Shown: in pieces, positions 31,576-40,023 of the stretch
Layout: each line of letters begins with the position of its first letter
Position numbering within the stretch: position 1 is the stretch's first letter
Assembly: GCF_001293735.1 (NCBI RefSeq)
Contig: NZ_BCAH01000005.1
Location: forward strand, 1-64,000
Length of the DNA: 64,000 nucleotides
Origin: Limosilactobacillus gorillae
GTDB lineage: Bacteria > Bacillota > Bacilli > Lactobacillales > Lactobacillaceae
Reading direction: 5' to 3'
Notes under the pieces: generated by a model
The model's database searches: none
Told to the model about the DNA's origin: nothing
Seen by the model: the letters and a program-made list of their open reading frames with translations, nothing else
Position numbers and translations under genes: made by a program

Positions 31576-32904
31576 CTACGCCTTAGCTGCTTCCTTCTTG
31601 CCAATCTTGTGTTCTGAAATAAAGAACCACAGAATCAAAGCAAAGCCGATTGCTGGAACAATGAAGGAGAATTGCATAGAACCAGTTAGGTCAGATACAC
31701 GTCCCATGATAACTGGTAGGAAGGCCCCACCAACTAAGGACATAACCATCAGGGCCCCACCGGTTTCGGTGTGTTGCTTTTCCTTGATTTGGTCTAAACC
31801 ATGAGCATAAACCGTTGGATAAACCGGGCCAAAGAAGAAGCTAGTTGCAACAGCCCCCCAGATTGCAATTGGGGAATGAATTGAGCAAGTAAGAAGTAAG
31901 ACAATTGTTCCCAATACACAGTACCAAATCATTGTTTTAGTAATGGAGTAACGGTTCATAAACCAGTTGGCAAACAGCTTACCAACAAACCATACTATAT
32001 AACTGATAATCATATAGTTAGTTGCGGCATGGTCAGAAATCCCTGGGATAATCCGAAGGGCCAAACGAATGGTGAATGACCATACACAGGTCTGGATCCC
32101 AACGTAAATAAATTGAGCCCCAACTGCCTTCATAAAGCGACGGTTGTGTAATAAGTAGCTAAGTGATTCCATCATACTTGGCTGATTAGCAGACTTAGCA
32201 TCCGCCTTGGCCTTGGCATATGGCATCTTTGTGATGGCAACTAGTACTAACAGAACTAACAGGACAAATAGAATGTACTTGTATGGACGCAACGTTAAGG
32301 CAAGAACTTCTTTGTTCAAAGCCAGCTTTTGGGCTGCGTTTAACCCAGCAGATTCATGCTGTAAGTTACTATGACCACTGAAGATAAGGTACTTACCAAG
32401 GATAATTCCCATTGCATCTCCGAAAGGAATCAACGTCTGGGAAATGTTAATCCGCCGGTTAGCAAACTCACGAGGCCCCATCATCGTTGAGTAAGTATCA
32501 CAAGAGGTTTCCAAGAAACTCAGACCAATGGCGATAACGAAGATCGCAGCTAAGAACATCCCATAAGTAGCCATATGAGAGGCCGGAAAGAACAGTGCAC
32601 AACCAATGATAAAGAAGGTCAAACCAGTCATGATTGCAGTTTTGTACGTGTTCTTACGAATAATGTAGGATGCCGGTAAAGCAATCAGGAAGTAACCCCC
32701 GTAAAAGGCTGATTGAACGAAGGCAGTTGCCGTGTCACTTAAGGTAAATACCGTCTTAAATTGCGTGATTAAAATATCGTTAAGTGACGCTGCCATCCCC
32801 CACATTGGGAAGATTAAGGAAACTAAAATATATTGCCAAACCGGTGTCTTACTAAGGTAACCGTCATCGTATTGAACCCATGACTGCTTTCTTATTTTAT
32901 CCAT
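31576..32904 (-). CDS. FucP-family sugar:H+ symporter (ribose/deoxyribose candidate)
   Basis: 442 residues, 12 helices, MFS of the fucose permease type: FPMWGMAASLNDILITQF near the N-terminus and FLETSCDTYSTMMGP in helix 4-5 match the FucP motif of a family that includes the deoxyribose permease DeoP. It is last in the rbsK-rbsD-permease operon, 11 bp after rbsD, so ribose is the natural substrate guess. The deoxyribose operon across the way makes deoxyribose an alternative. Confidence 0.87.
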   Translation of the reverse strand: MDKIRKQSWVQYDDGYLSKTPVWQYILVSLIFPMWGMAASLNDILITQFKTVFTLSDTATAFVQSAFYGGYFLIALPASYIIRKNTYKTAIMTGLTFFIIGCALFFPASHMATYGMFLAAIFVIAIGLSFLETSCDTYSTMMGPREFANRRINISQTLIPFGDAMGIILGKYLIFSGHSNLQHESAGLNAAQKLALNKEVLALTLRPYKYILFVLLVLLVLVAITKMPYAKAKADAKSANQPSMMESLSYLLHNRRFMKAVGAQFIYVGIQTCVWSFTIRLALRIIPGISDHAATNYMIISYIVWFVGKLFANWFMNRYSITKTMIWYCVLGTIVLLLTCSIHSPIAIWGAVATSFFFGPVYPTVYAHGLDQIKEKQHTETGGALMVMSLVGGAFLPVIMGRVSDLTGSMQFSFIVPAIGFALILWFFISEHKIGKKEAAKA

Positions 32905-32915
32905 GTATCTTCCTC

Positions 32916-33311
32916 CTAAAAGGTAACCCCGGACTCAAGAATAATGTTTGAGTACGGCGTCATTTCACCAGTCCGAATGAACGCATGCGTCTTTACCAAA
33001 TTCTTTTTAAGATCAGTGTGTGGCATAAATTCCACTTCAACATTAGGTAATGCCTTCCTAATGTTTTCCAATTGTTCTGGGTTTTGATCCTTAATTTCAT
33101 CTGCTAAGTAGATCTTTTGAACCTTCATTTCCGTCAAAACGTTTTCTAAGACTTGCATAAACGTTGGTAATTCCTTATCAACACATAGGTCTATCTTCTT
33201 AGTTCCCATTGGAACCGGCATTCCAGCATCCCCAATTGAAAGCCAGTCCATATGCCCCATACCAGCAACAACAGATGCGACTTCCGAATTTAAAATTCCA
33301 CTCTTCTTCAT
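32916..33311 (-). CDS. rbsD: D-ribose pyranase RbsD
   Basis: 131 residues. The catalytic histidine lies in GHMD (about residue 19) and the fold-defining IGDAGMPVP follows. It equilibrates beta-pyranose and beta-furanose ribose so ribokinase can act. 20 bp after rbsK with a GGAGG ribosome binding site. Confidence 0.95.
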   Translation of the reverse strand: MKKSGILNSEVASVVAGMGHMDWLSIGDAGMPVPMGTKKIDLCVDKELPTFMQVLENVLTEMKVQKIYLADEIKDQNPEQLENIRKALPNVEVEFMPHTDLKKNLVKTHAFIRTGEMTPYSNIILESGVTF

Positions 33312-33331
33312 GCTAAATTTCCTCCAAAAAA

Positions 33332-34255
33332 TTAATCTTGTTGCAAGGCATCCATTACATCGTCATACGCTGGAATTGAAGGCATTGCCCCCATCCCTTG
33401 AACTGTCAAACTTGAGGCGCGTTGTGCATAAATAATTGCCTCAGACAAGTTAGAGACGTCTTGGTTTAGTTGTGAAATTAAGGCCCCGATAAACGTATCC
33501 CCTGCAGCCGTGGTATCAACTGCCTTCACCTTAAACGCTGGAATAATTCCAGAACTATCCTTAGTTGAATAATAAGCACCCTTAGAACCTAAGGTCACCA
33601 AGGTCACGCTAACCCCCTTAGCCCTGAAAAATTCCGCTGTCTTTTTCAGGGAAGTTTCATCCGTAACCTCAATCCCCGTTAGCAATGCACTTTCCGTTTC
33701 GTTTGGTGCAATAATATCGGTATATTCCAGTAATTCTGGAAGAATCTCTTGGGCAGGCGCCGGGTTTAATACGGTCGTAACACCATTTGCCTTAGCCATC
33801 TTAAAGGCCGCCAGTGCGACTGCTTGCGGCGTTTCGAACTGGGTAATCAAGAAGTTAATGTCCTTCATCACCGCTTTACTCTTATTAAGAACATCCACCG
33901 TCATTGCTTGATTCGCGCCACCGTAAACCATGATGTTATTTTGTCCGTTCACATCCAACGTTACAAGCGCTGTTCCCGTTCCGTGACGAGTGTCATTTCC
34001 AACATTACTTGTGTCAATACCATCCTCTTGTAGGGCAGCACGCATAAACTTACCTTCAGAGTCAGCACCTACCATTCCGATAAAATAGGTTTTCGAACCG
34101 GATCGGGCAGCTGCTACGGCCTGGTTAGCGCCCTTTCCACCAGGAGCAGAACTCTTATCGGTTGCCGCTAGCGTCTCTCCTGGTTCCGGGAAACGCTGAA
34201 CATGATAGGTTGTATCAACGTTAATGCTCCCCAAAACAGCAACTTTATTAGACAT
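33332..34255 (-). CDS. rbsK: Ribokinase
   Basis: 307 residues, PfkB family. N-terminal [11 protein letters not shown] and [14 protein letters not shown]-terminal catalytic base in [13 protein letters not shown]. Phosphorylates ribose at O5. First gene of rbsK-rbsD-permease, with two cre sites in the promoter region. A second ribokinase-family kinase is at 37299. Confidence 0.93.
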   Translation of the reverse strand: MSNKVAVLGSINVDTTYHVQRFPEPGETLAATDKSSAPGGKGANQAVAAARSGSKTYFIGMVGADSEGKFMRAALQEDGIDTSNVGNDTRHGTGTALVTLDVNGQNNIMVYGGANQAMTVDVLNKSKAVMKDINFLITQFETPQAVALAAFKMAKANGVTTVLNPAPAQEILPELLEYTDIIAPNETESALLTGIEVTDETSLKKTAEFFRAKGVSVTLVTLGSKGAYYSTKDSSGIIPAFKVKAVDTTAAGDTFIGALISQLNQDVSNLSEAIIYAQRASSLTVQGMGAMPSIPAYDDVMDALQQD

Positions 34256-34345
34256 GCATTTTCCTCCTAAGTTACAACAATTCCATATAAAAGGTTTTAT
34301 TAAAACCTTTTACTCATCGATTGACGCGTTCAGTTTAGCATTTAA

Positions 34346-34359
34346 AGAAAGCGGTTGCA
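34346..34359 (-). promoter_or_regulatory. cre site 1 of the ribose operon
   Basis: Minus strand TGCAACCGCTTTCT fully matches TGNAANCGNWNNCW; about 90 bp upstream of rbsK. Confidence 0.75.
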
Positions 34360-34401
34360 ATACAAAAATATACTTTCACTAATTCTAATTATCTAGTGAA
34401 C

Positions 34402-34415
34402 TGCAAGCGTTTTCT
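34402..34415 (+). promoter_or_regulatory. cre site 2 of the ribose operon
   Basis: Plus strand TGCAAGCGTTTTCT fully matches the cre consensus; 43 bp from site 1, giving paired CcpA sites. Confidence 0.75.
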
Positions 34416-34456
34416 TTGTTTGATTCCTAAAATAGTTGATCTTTCAACAATTCTAT

Positions 34457-34500
34457 TAAAAAAAGGATTTTAGTCATTCACTAAAATCCTTTTTAATTTT
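34457..34500. terminator. Bidirectional-type terminator after deoR
   Basis: AAAAGGATTTTAGT, 5-nt loop, ACTAAAATCCTTTTT. Confidence 0.88.
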
Positions 34501-34501
34501 T

Positions 34502-35455
34502 TTACATTTTCACAAGTTGCTTTGCATTTTCTAAATCAGTTACCAGCTCTTTAGCGTATCCACCTACTAAGGCAGCATGAAGCACTGGTAATTTAGTAAT
34601 TCCCCCGGCAACTAATACCGAGTGCTTCTTAGTTTTTAACTTTTCAAGCGGTAAGGCCACCGTTCTTCTCGTTAACTCCGGATCAACAATTCGCCCATCT
34701 TGATCAACAAACTGCGAGATAATGTCACCCACGGCTTCTTTCTGAAGGTGGCGAATCATCATTGGATTTAGATACCCTAATTTAAACAGCATTGCATCAT
34801 CCCGAGTTGTCCCAACTGTAAACACAGCTATTTCACAGTCAATGGCCTTTTGCATAACCTTACCAATAAATCGATCTTTTAAAACCACATCCCGGGTTGC
34901 TTGATTATCAAAGATTACTGGAACGGGTAAAATCTCGGTCTGTGTTTCAAAGGCCTGGTTAAAGCCGTTTGCAATCAAGCTAGCATAGTTGTTGCGAGAA
35001 CTATTCGCTACAGTTCCCTTTAAATAAACCGTACAGACACCCTTCTTATCGCTAGGAAGAAGGTGGTTAGCTACCGCCGCCATCGTTCTTCCCCAACTCA
35101 AGCCAATTGTATCACCGTCTTCCACAATTTCCTGTAATAGCTTAGCTGCTGCTTCTCCCAGCTTATCTAAGATTTGGCTATTCGTTTCTCCTACCTGACT
35201 GGCAATCACAACGCGGCCTAAGTGATACTTCTCAGCTAGTTGTTGACTCAGTACAGTTACGCTATCGAATGGATCATTAATTTGGATATTAACGATCCCG
35301 TACTCACTAGCATGTTGTAAGTAACGTGAAACCGTTGGCCTTGAAATCCCCATCTGTTTAGCAATTTCTGTCTGACTAAGCTTATCAAGGTAGTAGAAAC
35401 GGGCAATTTTAACCACCATTCTAAGTTGGTTATCGGTAAGCTTTTCGTTTCTCAT
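34502..35455 (-). CDS. deoR: SorC/DeoR-type deoxyribose operon regulator
   Basis: About 317 residues. N-terminal HTH (KLSQTEIAKQMGISRPTVSRYL) and a SorC-family sugar-phosphate-binding C-terminal domain (from about 55). The Bacillus subtilis DeoR that controls the dra operon belongs to this family and senses deoxyribose-5-phosphate. I take the ATG at 35455 (GAGGA upstream) over one at 35470 whose AGGA is too close. Divergent from deoC, which it probably represses. Confidence 0.85.
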   Translation of the reverse strand: MRNEKLTDNQLRMVVKIARFYYLDKLSQTEIAKQMGISRPTVSRYLQHASEYGIVNIQINDPFDSVTVLSQQLAEKYHLGRVVIASQVGETNSQILDKLGEAAAKLLQEIVEDGDTIGLSWGRTMAAVANHLLPSDKKGVCTVYLKGTVANSSRNNYASLIANGFNQAFETQTEILPVPVIFDNQATRDVVLKDRFIGKVMQKAIDCEIAVFTVGTTRDDAMLFKLGYLNPMMIRHLQKEAVGDIISQFVDQDGRIVDPELTRRTVALPLEKLKTKKHSVLVAGGITKLPVLHAALVGGYAKELVTDLENAKQLVKM

Positions 35456-35524
35456 CACCAAAATCCTCATTCCTGTATGTTTCTTATTTTCATTTTAATT
35501 ATTTACAATCGTAAAAACAAGAAA

Positions 35525-35543
35525 TATAATGAAAGCGTATTCA
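35525..35543 (+). promoter_or_regulatory. deoC promoter -10 with overlapping cre site
   Basis: TATAAT at 35525-35530 runs into TGAAAGCGTATTCA (35530-35543), a full match to the cre consensus. CcpA bound here would block transcription start. Confidence 0.8.
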
Positions 35544-35565
35544 GAGAAAAGGGGGATTACTAAAC

Positions 35566-36219
35566 ATGGAATTTAATAGTTACATTGATCACACCCTATT
35601 AACACCCGATGCTACTGAACAACAAATCGACCGGGTCGTTAAAGAAGCAATTGATAACAACTTCCACACCGTCATGGTTAACCCATACTGGGTTACTAAG
35701 ATTCACAAAAGACTGGCTTCAACCCCCGTTAAAACCGCTTGCGTAATTGGCTTCCCTCTTGGGGCCAACACTACTGCTACTAAGGTCTTTGAAGCTACAG
35801 ATGCCATTCAAAACGGTGCTGATGAACTAGACATGGTTATGAATATCGGTGAAATGAAAGCAGGCCACTTCGATAAAGTAAGCCAAGACATCCAAGCCGT
35901 TGTTGATACCTGCCACAAAGCAGGTAAGCTTATTAAAGTGATTATTGAAACCTGCCTCTTAACCGATGACGAGATCTCCAAGGCTGCATCCATCGTTGCT
36001 AAGACGGGCGCTGACTTCGTTAAGACTTCCACTGGTTTTTCAACAGCCGGGGCAACTACTTCTGCCGTAAGAATCATGGCTGACGCCACCAGGGGAACGG
36101 GCACCGCTGTTAAAGCCTCTGGCGGCATTCACAGCCCTGAAGAAGCCCAGGCAATGATTGACGCCGGGGCAACTCGTCTCGGTGTTAGCCACAGCTTAGC
36201 AGTTATTAGAAAGGACTAA
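35566..36219 (+). CDS. deoC: Deoxyribose-phosphate aldolase
   Basis: 217 residues. Schiff-base lysine Lys153 in FVKTSTGFS and the second lysine Lys183 in AVKASGG; IDHTLLTPDAT at the N-terminus. Cleaves 2-deoxyribose-5-phosphate to acetaldehyde and glyceraldehyde-3-phosphate. First gene of deoC-mutarotase-kinase, 13 bp from the next gene. Confidence 0.96.
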   Translation: MEFNSYIDHTLLTPDATEQQIDRVVKEAIDNNFHTVMVNPYWVTKIHKRLASTPVKTACVIGFPLGANTTATKVFEATDAIQNGADELDMVMNIGEMKAGHFDKVSQDIQAVVDTCHKAGKLIKVIIETCLLTDDEISKAASIVAKTGADFVKTSTGFSTAGATTSAVRIMADATRGTGTAVKASGGIHSPEEAQAMIDAGATRLGVSHSLAVIRKD

Positions 36220-36232
36220 AAGGAGTTTCTGA

Positions 36233-37249
36233 ATGAAAAAATTTAACCTCAGCCACGATATGTTCTCAAGTACGACTTTCCACCTATATGAAGACGATAA
36301 CTTTCAGGTTGATACCTTTACGTACCCTTCCGGAGTCGAAGCAGTTAAAGTATCCAACAGTCGTGGCTACCTCACCCTCCTGCCGTTTTACGGTTTGATA
36401 ATTTGGGACGCCGTTTTTGATGATATTACCTTGAAGGAAAAGGATGGTTTCAGCCAACCACTGTTTGGTAACCAAATTTCTGACACCTATGGAGCCTTTG
36501 AATTTACCTCTGGTCTACTTGCTAACGGAAATCCAAGTCTCGAAGATAACCATGTTCAACACGGTGAATTTGCCACTGCCCGTATGGATCACGCCGCCCT
36601 CATTATTGACGACGAAACCATCACTATTTCTAGCGATTATGAATACATCAAAGGTTTTGGTAACCACTACCTCGCTAATCCATCCGTAACAATGCACAGG
36701 AATAGTGGACTGTTTGACATTGACCAAAACGTAAAGAACTTATCCAACTACGCGCCAATGCCCCTACAATACATGTGTCACCTTTGCTACGCCTACATTG
36801 ATAACGCAACAATGACCTCCAATATTCCTGACGAAGCATTCCAATTACGAACCTCCGTCCCAGTCCACGTTCACCCAACTCCTGAGTGGACGGCCTTTAC
36901 CAACGAATTGGCGGAAAGTGGTAAGTTGATTGATAAGCTTGATGATCCCAGCCACTACGATCCAGAAATTGTTTTCTTCTCTTCTGATTTAACTAAATAC
37001 ACCGATACAGCTGAGTTCCGGGTCGACCTCGGTAATGGTCATAACTTCTTAACTACTTATAAGACCGCAGACTTACCGATTGTCACCCGCTGGATTCTTT
37101 ATAACGGCGACCAACAAGTTAATGCCTTTGCCCTTCCTGGAACCTGCACACCAGAAGGACATACGGCCGCTAAAAATGCTGGTACATTGATTTACCTTGC
37201 CCCCCAAGCTGAACGGCACTTCCACGTTGTAACTGGTTTAGAAAAGTAA
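36233..37249 (+). CDS. DUF4432 aldose 1-epimerase-like protein
   Basis: 338 residues, all-beta galactose-mutarotase-like fold. QHGEFATAR and MPLQYMCHLCYAYID are typical of DUF4432, whose members (DeoX-like) sit in deoxyribose operons and are thought to interconvert sugar anomers. Located between deoC and the kinase gene. Confidence 0.82.
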   Translation: MKKFNLSHDMFSSTTFHLYEDDNFQVDTFTYPSGVEAVKVSNSRGYLTLLPFYGLIIWDAVFDDITLKEKDGFSQPLFGNQISDTYGAFEFTSGLLANGNPSLEDNHVQHGEFATARMDHAALIIDDETITISSDYEYIKGFGNHYLANPSVTMHRNSGLFDIDQNVKNLSNYAPMPLQYMCHLCYAYIDNATMTSNIPDEAFQLRTSVPVHVHPTPEWTAFTNELAESGKLIDKLDDPSHYDPEIVFFSSDLTKYTDTAEFRVDLGNGHNFLTTYKTADLPIVTRWILYNGDQQVNAFALPGTCTPEGHTAAKNAGTLIYLAPQAERHFHVVTGLEK

Positions 37250-37298
37250 CAATTTTTATTTGTTAGCGAATGGACTTTTGAACAGGGAGAGCGAAAAC

Positions 37299-38228
37299 AT
37301 GGCACACGATATTACCGTAATTGGCTCAAACATGATGGAACTCACGACCAATATCGAACGAATGCCTCAACTAGGTGAAACAGTCAGCGCCCCTAGTTTT
37401 CACATGGCCTTTGGGGGAAAGGGAGCTAACCAGGCTTTTGCCGCTGCCCAACTCGGTTCTGACGTTGCAATGATTTCAGTGGTCGGCTCCGACATACTAG
37501 GCAAGGAGTACCTCAACCACTTCAAAGAAAGTGGTATTGATATTTCTGGTGTCCAAATTGGCCACCAAAGTAATGGGGTTGCTCCCTGTTTTATCCAGGG
37601 AAACATGAACAGCATCATTGTTGTCCAGGGAGCTAACAGCGAGTTAACTCCTGCTGTCTTGGACCATTTCAGTAAACTAGTCCGAGACACCAAGATGATT
37701 GTCTTACAACAGGAAATCTCACTAAAAACCAACTACCATGCTATTGATATTGCAGAACAATATGGGATCCCAGTAATCCTCAACCCCGCTCCCGCCAATG
37801 ATAATGTTGATATGGAGCACATAACTAAATGTGAATTTTACTCCCCAAACGAAACCGAGTTAAGTCACCTTACTAACATGCCCGTCGAAACAATTGATCA
37901 AATTAAAGAAGCCGCTCATTTTTTGGTTGACCAAGGGATCAAAAACTTAATCGTTACAATCGGCTCCCGGGGAGTCCTGTGGGTCACTAAAGATCAGGAA
38001 GAATTGATTCCTTCCTATAAGGTTGACGCCGTTGATTCAATTGGGGCTGGCGACTCATTTATTGGTGCCTTTGCCCATTACTACACCAGTGGTGATGGTA
38101 TTCCAACTGCTCTTCGCCACGCCAATGCCTATGCAGCCGTTACCGTAACAATGTCGGGAAGCCAGGCTTCTTACCCAAGCATCAATGAGTTACCTAAACT
38201 TCAAGCTAAACTCGAAATTAACTATTAA
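37299..38228 (+). CDS. deoK: Ribokinase-family sugar kinase, probable deoxyribokinase
   Basis: 309 residues from the ATG at 37299 (GGGAGAG upstream). PfkB motifs: [15 protein letters not shown] near residue 42 and DSIGAGDSFIGAF near residue 245. The N-terminal GSNMMELTTNI is where ribokinases have GSINVD; the M-M-E version is seen in deoxyribokinases, as I recall. The operon with deoC supports phosphorylation of 2-deoxyribose. Confidence 0.82.
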   Translation: MAHDITVIGSNMMELTTNIERMPQLGETVSAPSFHMAFGGKGANQAFAAAQLGSDVAMISVVGSDILGKEYLNHFKESGIDISGVQIGHQSNGVAPCFIQGNMNSIIVVQGANSELTPAVLDHFSKLVRDTKMIVLQQEISLKTNYHAIDIAEQYGIPVILNPAPANDNVDMEHITKCEFYSPNETELSHLTNMPVETIDQIKEAAHFLVDQGIKNLIVTIGSRGVLWVTKDQEELIPSYKVDAVDSIGAGDSFIGAFAHYYTSGDGIPTALRHANAYAAVTVTMSGSQASYPSINELPKLQAKLEINY

Positions 38229-38246
38229 AGCTAAATAGGCGCATCT

Positions 38247-38294
38247 AAAAGGACCCCCAGAGTTGAATTTTGTCCAGCTCCGGGGGGTCCTTTA
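38247..38294. terminator. Bidirectional terminator after the deo operon
   Basis: AAAAGGACCCCC, internal AGAG/CTC stem, GGGGGTCCTTT. Confidence 0.85.
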
Positions 38295-38321
38295 TTAGTA
38301 AACGACAGGCGCCATACTTAT

Positions 38322-39746
38322 TTAGCTGGCATTCTTTTCGGCCATCCGCTTCAGGTAGGTCCAGATTTGCGGACGATAACGCCGTAAGCTAACTACCGCA
38401 ATGAGGTAAATAATAATGCACAAACCAATCCAAATTGGACTTTGCGAAATAAAGGCTGCAAAGACCAGGGCGTTCAATGGCCGAGCAATTAAGTTAAAAC
38501 TAGTTATCAAAACAACCCCGGTTGGAATTGCAACCCCATAGTGAGAAACAGCTCCGGTGTAAATACCAGCTAGCCAACTCGATGCATAAAGCCCCAGCGA
38601 GAACCAAACTATCCCGGTTGCAACTACCTTTAAAATATTCCCTCGGGTAATGGCAACAATCGATTCAACCATGAATGGTAGTGAAATTAGGTCCACAACT
38701 GGTAACGTCCGGTTCCCTGGTAGGATGAAGGCGATTAGCACCATAAATGGAATTAAGACCACCCCAGAAAGAATGGTTGCTGGTTCCCCATAGCCAACCC
38801 CATCATCGACGCCCAAGAACCAGCGTTTCTTATCGTAAATGATATTCGTGGCGTGCCCCGTTTCAGATGCGGTTTTTTGCCAGTTCTTATCGATTTCGTC
38901 CGCTAACGGAGAAAAGGCCTTGGCAAAAACCTTCGTTACCAATGGAAAAATCGTCATTACCGCGGATAACTGGATGGCAAATTGAAAGATTTGCCCCCAG
39001 GCCTTTATCGTGGTTAAGGAATGGAGATTTCCTAAAATACCAATTAATAAACCCAGTAGCGCCCCTAATGTCGTTGGTTCCCCAAAAACGCCAAGCCGAT
39101 TTTTGAAGTACTCCGGGGTCATCTTAACCTTGTTAAAACCTAACAAATTCCACAACGGATCCAATAAAATTGCCGGTAACGTCTGTTCAATATTGTGCGG
39201 TGCTGCCACCGATGCGTTCTTCACCCCGTAATAGTCTGACCACCGGTCCGCTTGAGCCTCCGCTAAGACCAGCGAATACAGTAGCATAAAAAAGGCTAGA
39301 CCAAGTGACAGCCAGTAGTTATGTGTAACATAGTAGGCTAGCGTAGCCCAAATCATTAAACCATAGTTATTCCAGAGGTTGGACGCCATAAATACCTTCG
39401 TAATCCCCAAAGCAAAGATCACCAACTCAAAAATAAGCCCAAACACAAAAAAGGATAACCCCACTGTGGAACCAAAGCTGGCAAGTGAGCCTGCTTGCCA
39501 GCCAATATCAACAACGGGAAGTTTTATCCCTGTCCCATTAACCATTTGTCTAATGATCTTGGTAACAACGGGGGTGAAGGCAGAAATGATCCAATCAAAC
39601 CCGGTTAACCCCACTCCAGCATAAAAAGCACTCATCATTGCTTTTTTACTTGGGACTCGTAAGCAAAGGGCAACGATAAATATCATAATTGGCACAATCA
39701 CGCTCGCCCCAAATGCTGAAAAAAAGTTGTTAACTTCCTCAAACAT
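38322..39746 (-). CDS. PTS galactitol-family EIIC component, orphan
   Basis: 474 residues, highly hydrophobic, GatC/SgcC-type EIIC. It has NNFFSAFGASVIVPIMIFIV at the N-terminus, the VKNASVAAPHNIEQTLP region in the middle, and the C-terminal IYLIAVVSLRRYRPQIW. No EIIA or EIIB gene is found nearby. The gene stands alone with a cre-like site upstream, facing the deoxyribose operon. Without partner domains it may act as a facilitator, or borrow EIIA/EIIB from elsewhere. Deoxyribose or another pentose is a guess from location. Confidence 0.88.
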   Translation of the reverse strand: MFEEVNNFFSAFGASVIVPIMIFIVALCLRVPSKKAMMSAFYAGVGLTGFDWIISAFTPVVTKIIRQMVNGTGIKLPVVDIGWQAGSLASFGSTVGLSFFVFGLIFELVIFALGITKVFMASNLWNNYGLMIWATLAYYVTHNYWLSLGLAFFMLLYSLVLAEAQADRWSDYYGVKNASVAAPHNIEQTLPAILLDPLWNLLGFNKVKMTPEYFKNRLGVFGEPTTLGALLGLLIGILGNLHSLTTIKAWGQIFQFAIQLSAVMTIFPLVTKVFAKAFSPLADEIDKNWQKTASETGHATNIIYDKKRWFLGVDDGVGYGEPATILSGVVLIPFMVLIAFILPGNRTLPVVDLISLPFMVESIVAITRGNILKVVATGIVWFSLGLYASSWLAGIYTGAVSHYGVAIPTGVVLITSFNLIARPLNALVFAAFISQSPIWIGLCIIIYLIAVVSLRRYRPQIWTYLKRMAEKNAS

Positions 39747-39812
39747 CTTCCTTCCCCCACTCTATACTTTTGCTAGCTAATCACTCAATATTGGTGTTAT
39801 TTTAAACCTCAC

Positions 39813-39826
39813 AGAAAGCGTTGCCA
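39813..39826 (-). promoter_or_regulatory. cre-like site upstream of the orphan EIIC gene
   Basis: Minus strand TGGCAACGCTTTCT, one mismatch to the cre consensus. Confidence 0.6.
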
Positions 39827-39953
39827 AACAAAAAGGTCGCTTAAACCAATCACTACTTGTGCCTTTGAAGGTCAGTTTCTTGATAAACACCAGAGCGGGA
39901 TTAACAGTACTAAGCCAAAAAAATTGGGTATCCAACCTCCCCAGTTAGTTAAA

Positions 39954-39990
39954 TGAAAAAAGGACCACCCCTTATGGGTGGTCCTTTTCC
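39954..39990 (-). terminator. Terminator of phosphoketolase
   Basis: AGGACCACCC, CTTAT loop, GGGTGGTCCT with T/A tails on both sides. Confidence 0.9.
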
Positions 39991-40023
39991 ACATTTTTTA
40001 CAATGCTATTAAGTCAATCGTTG

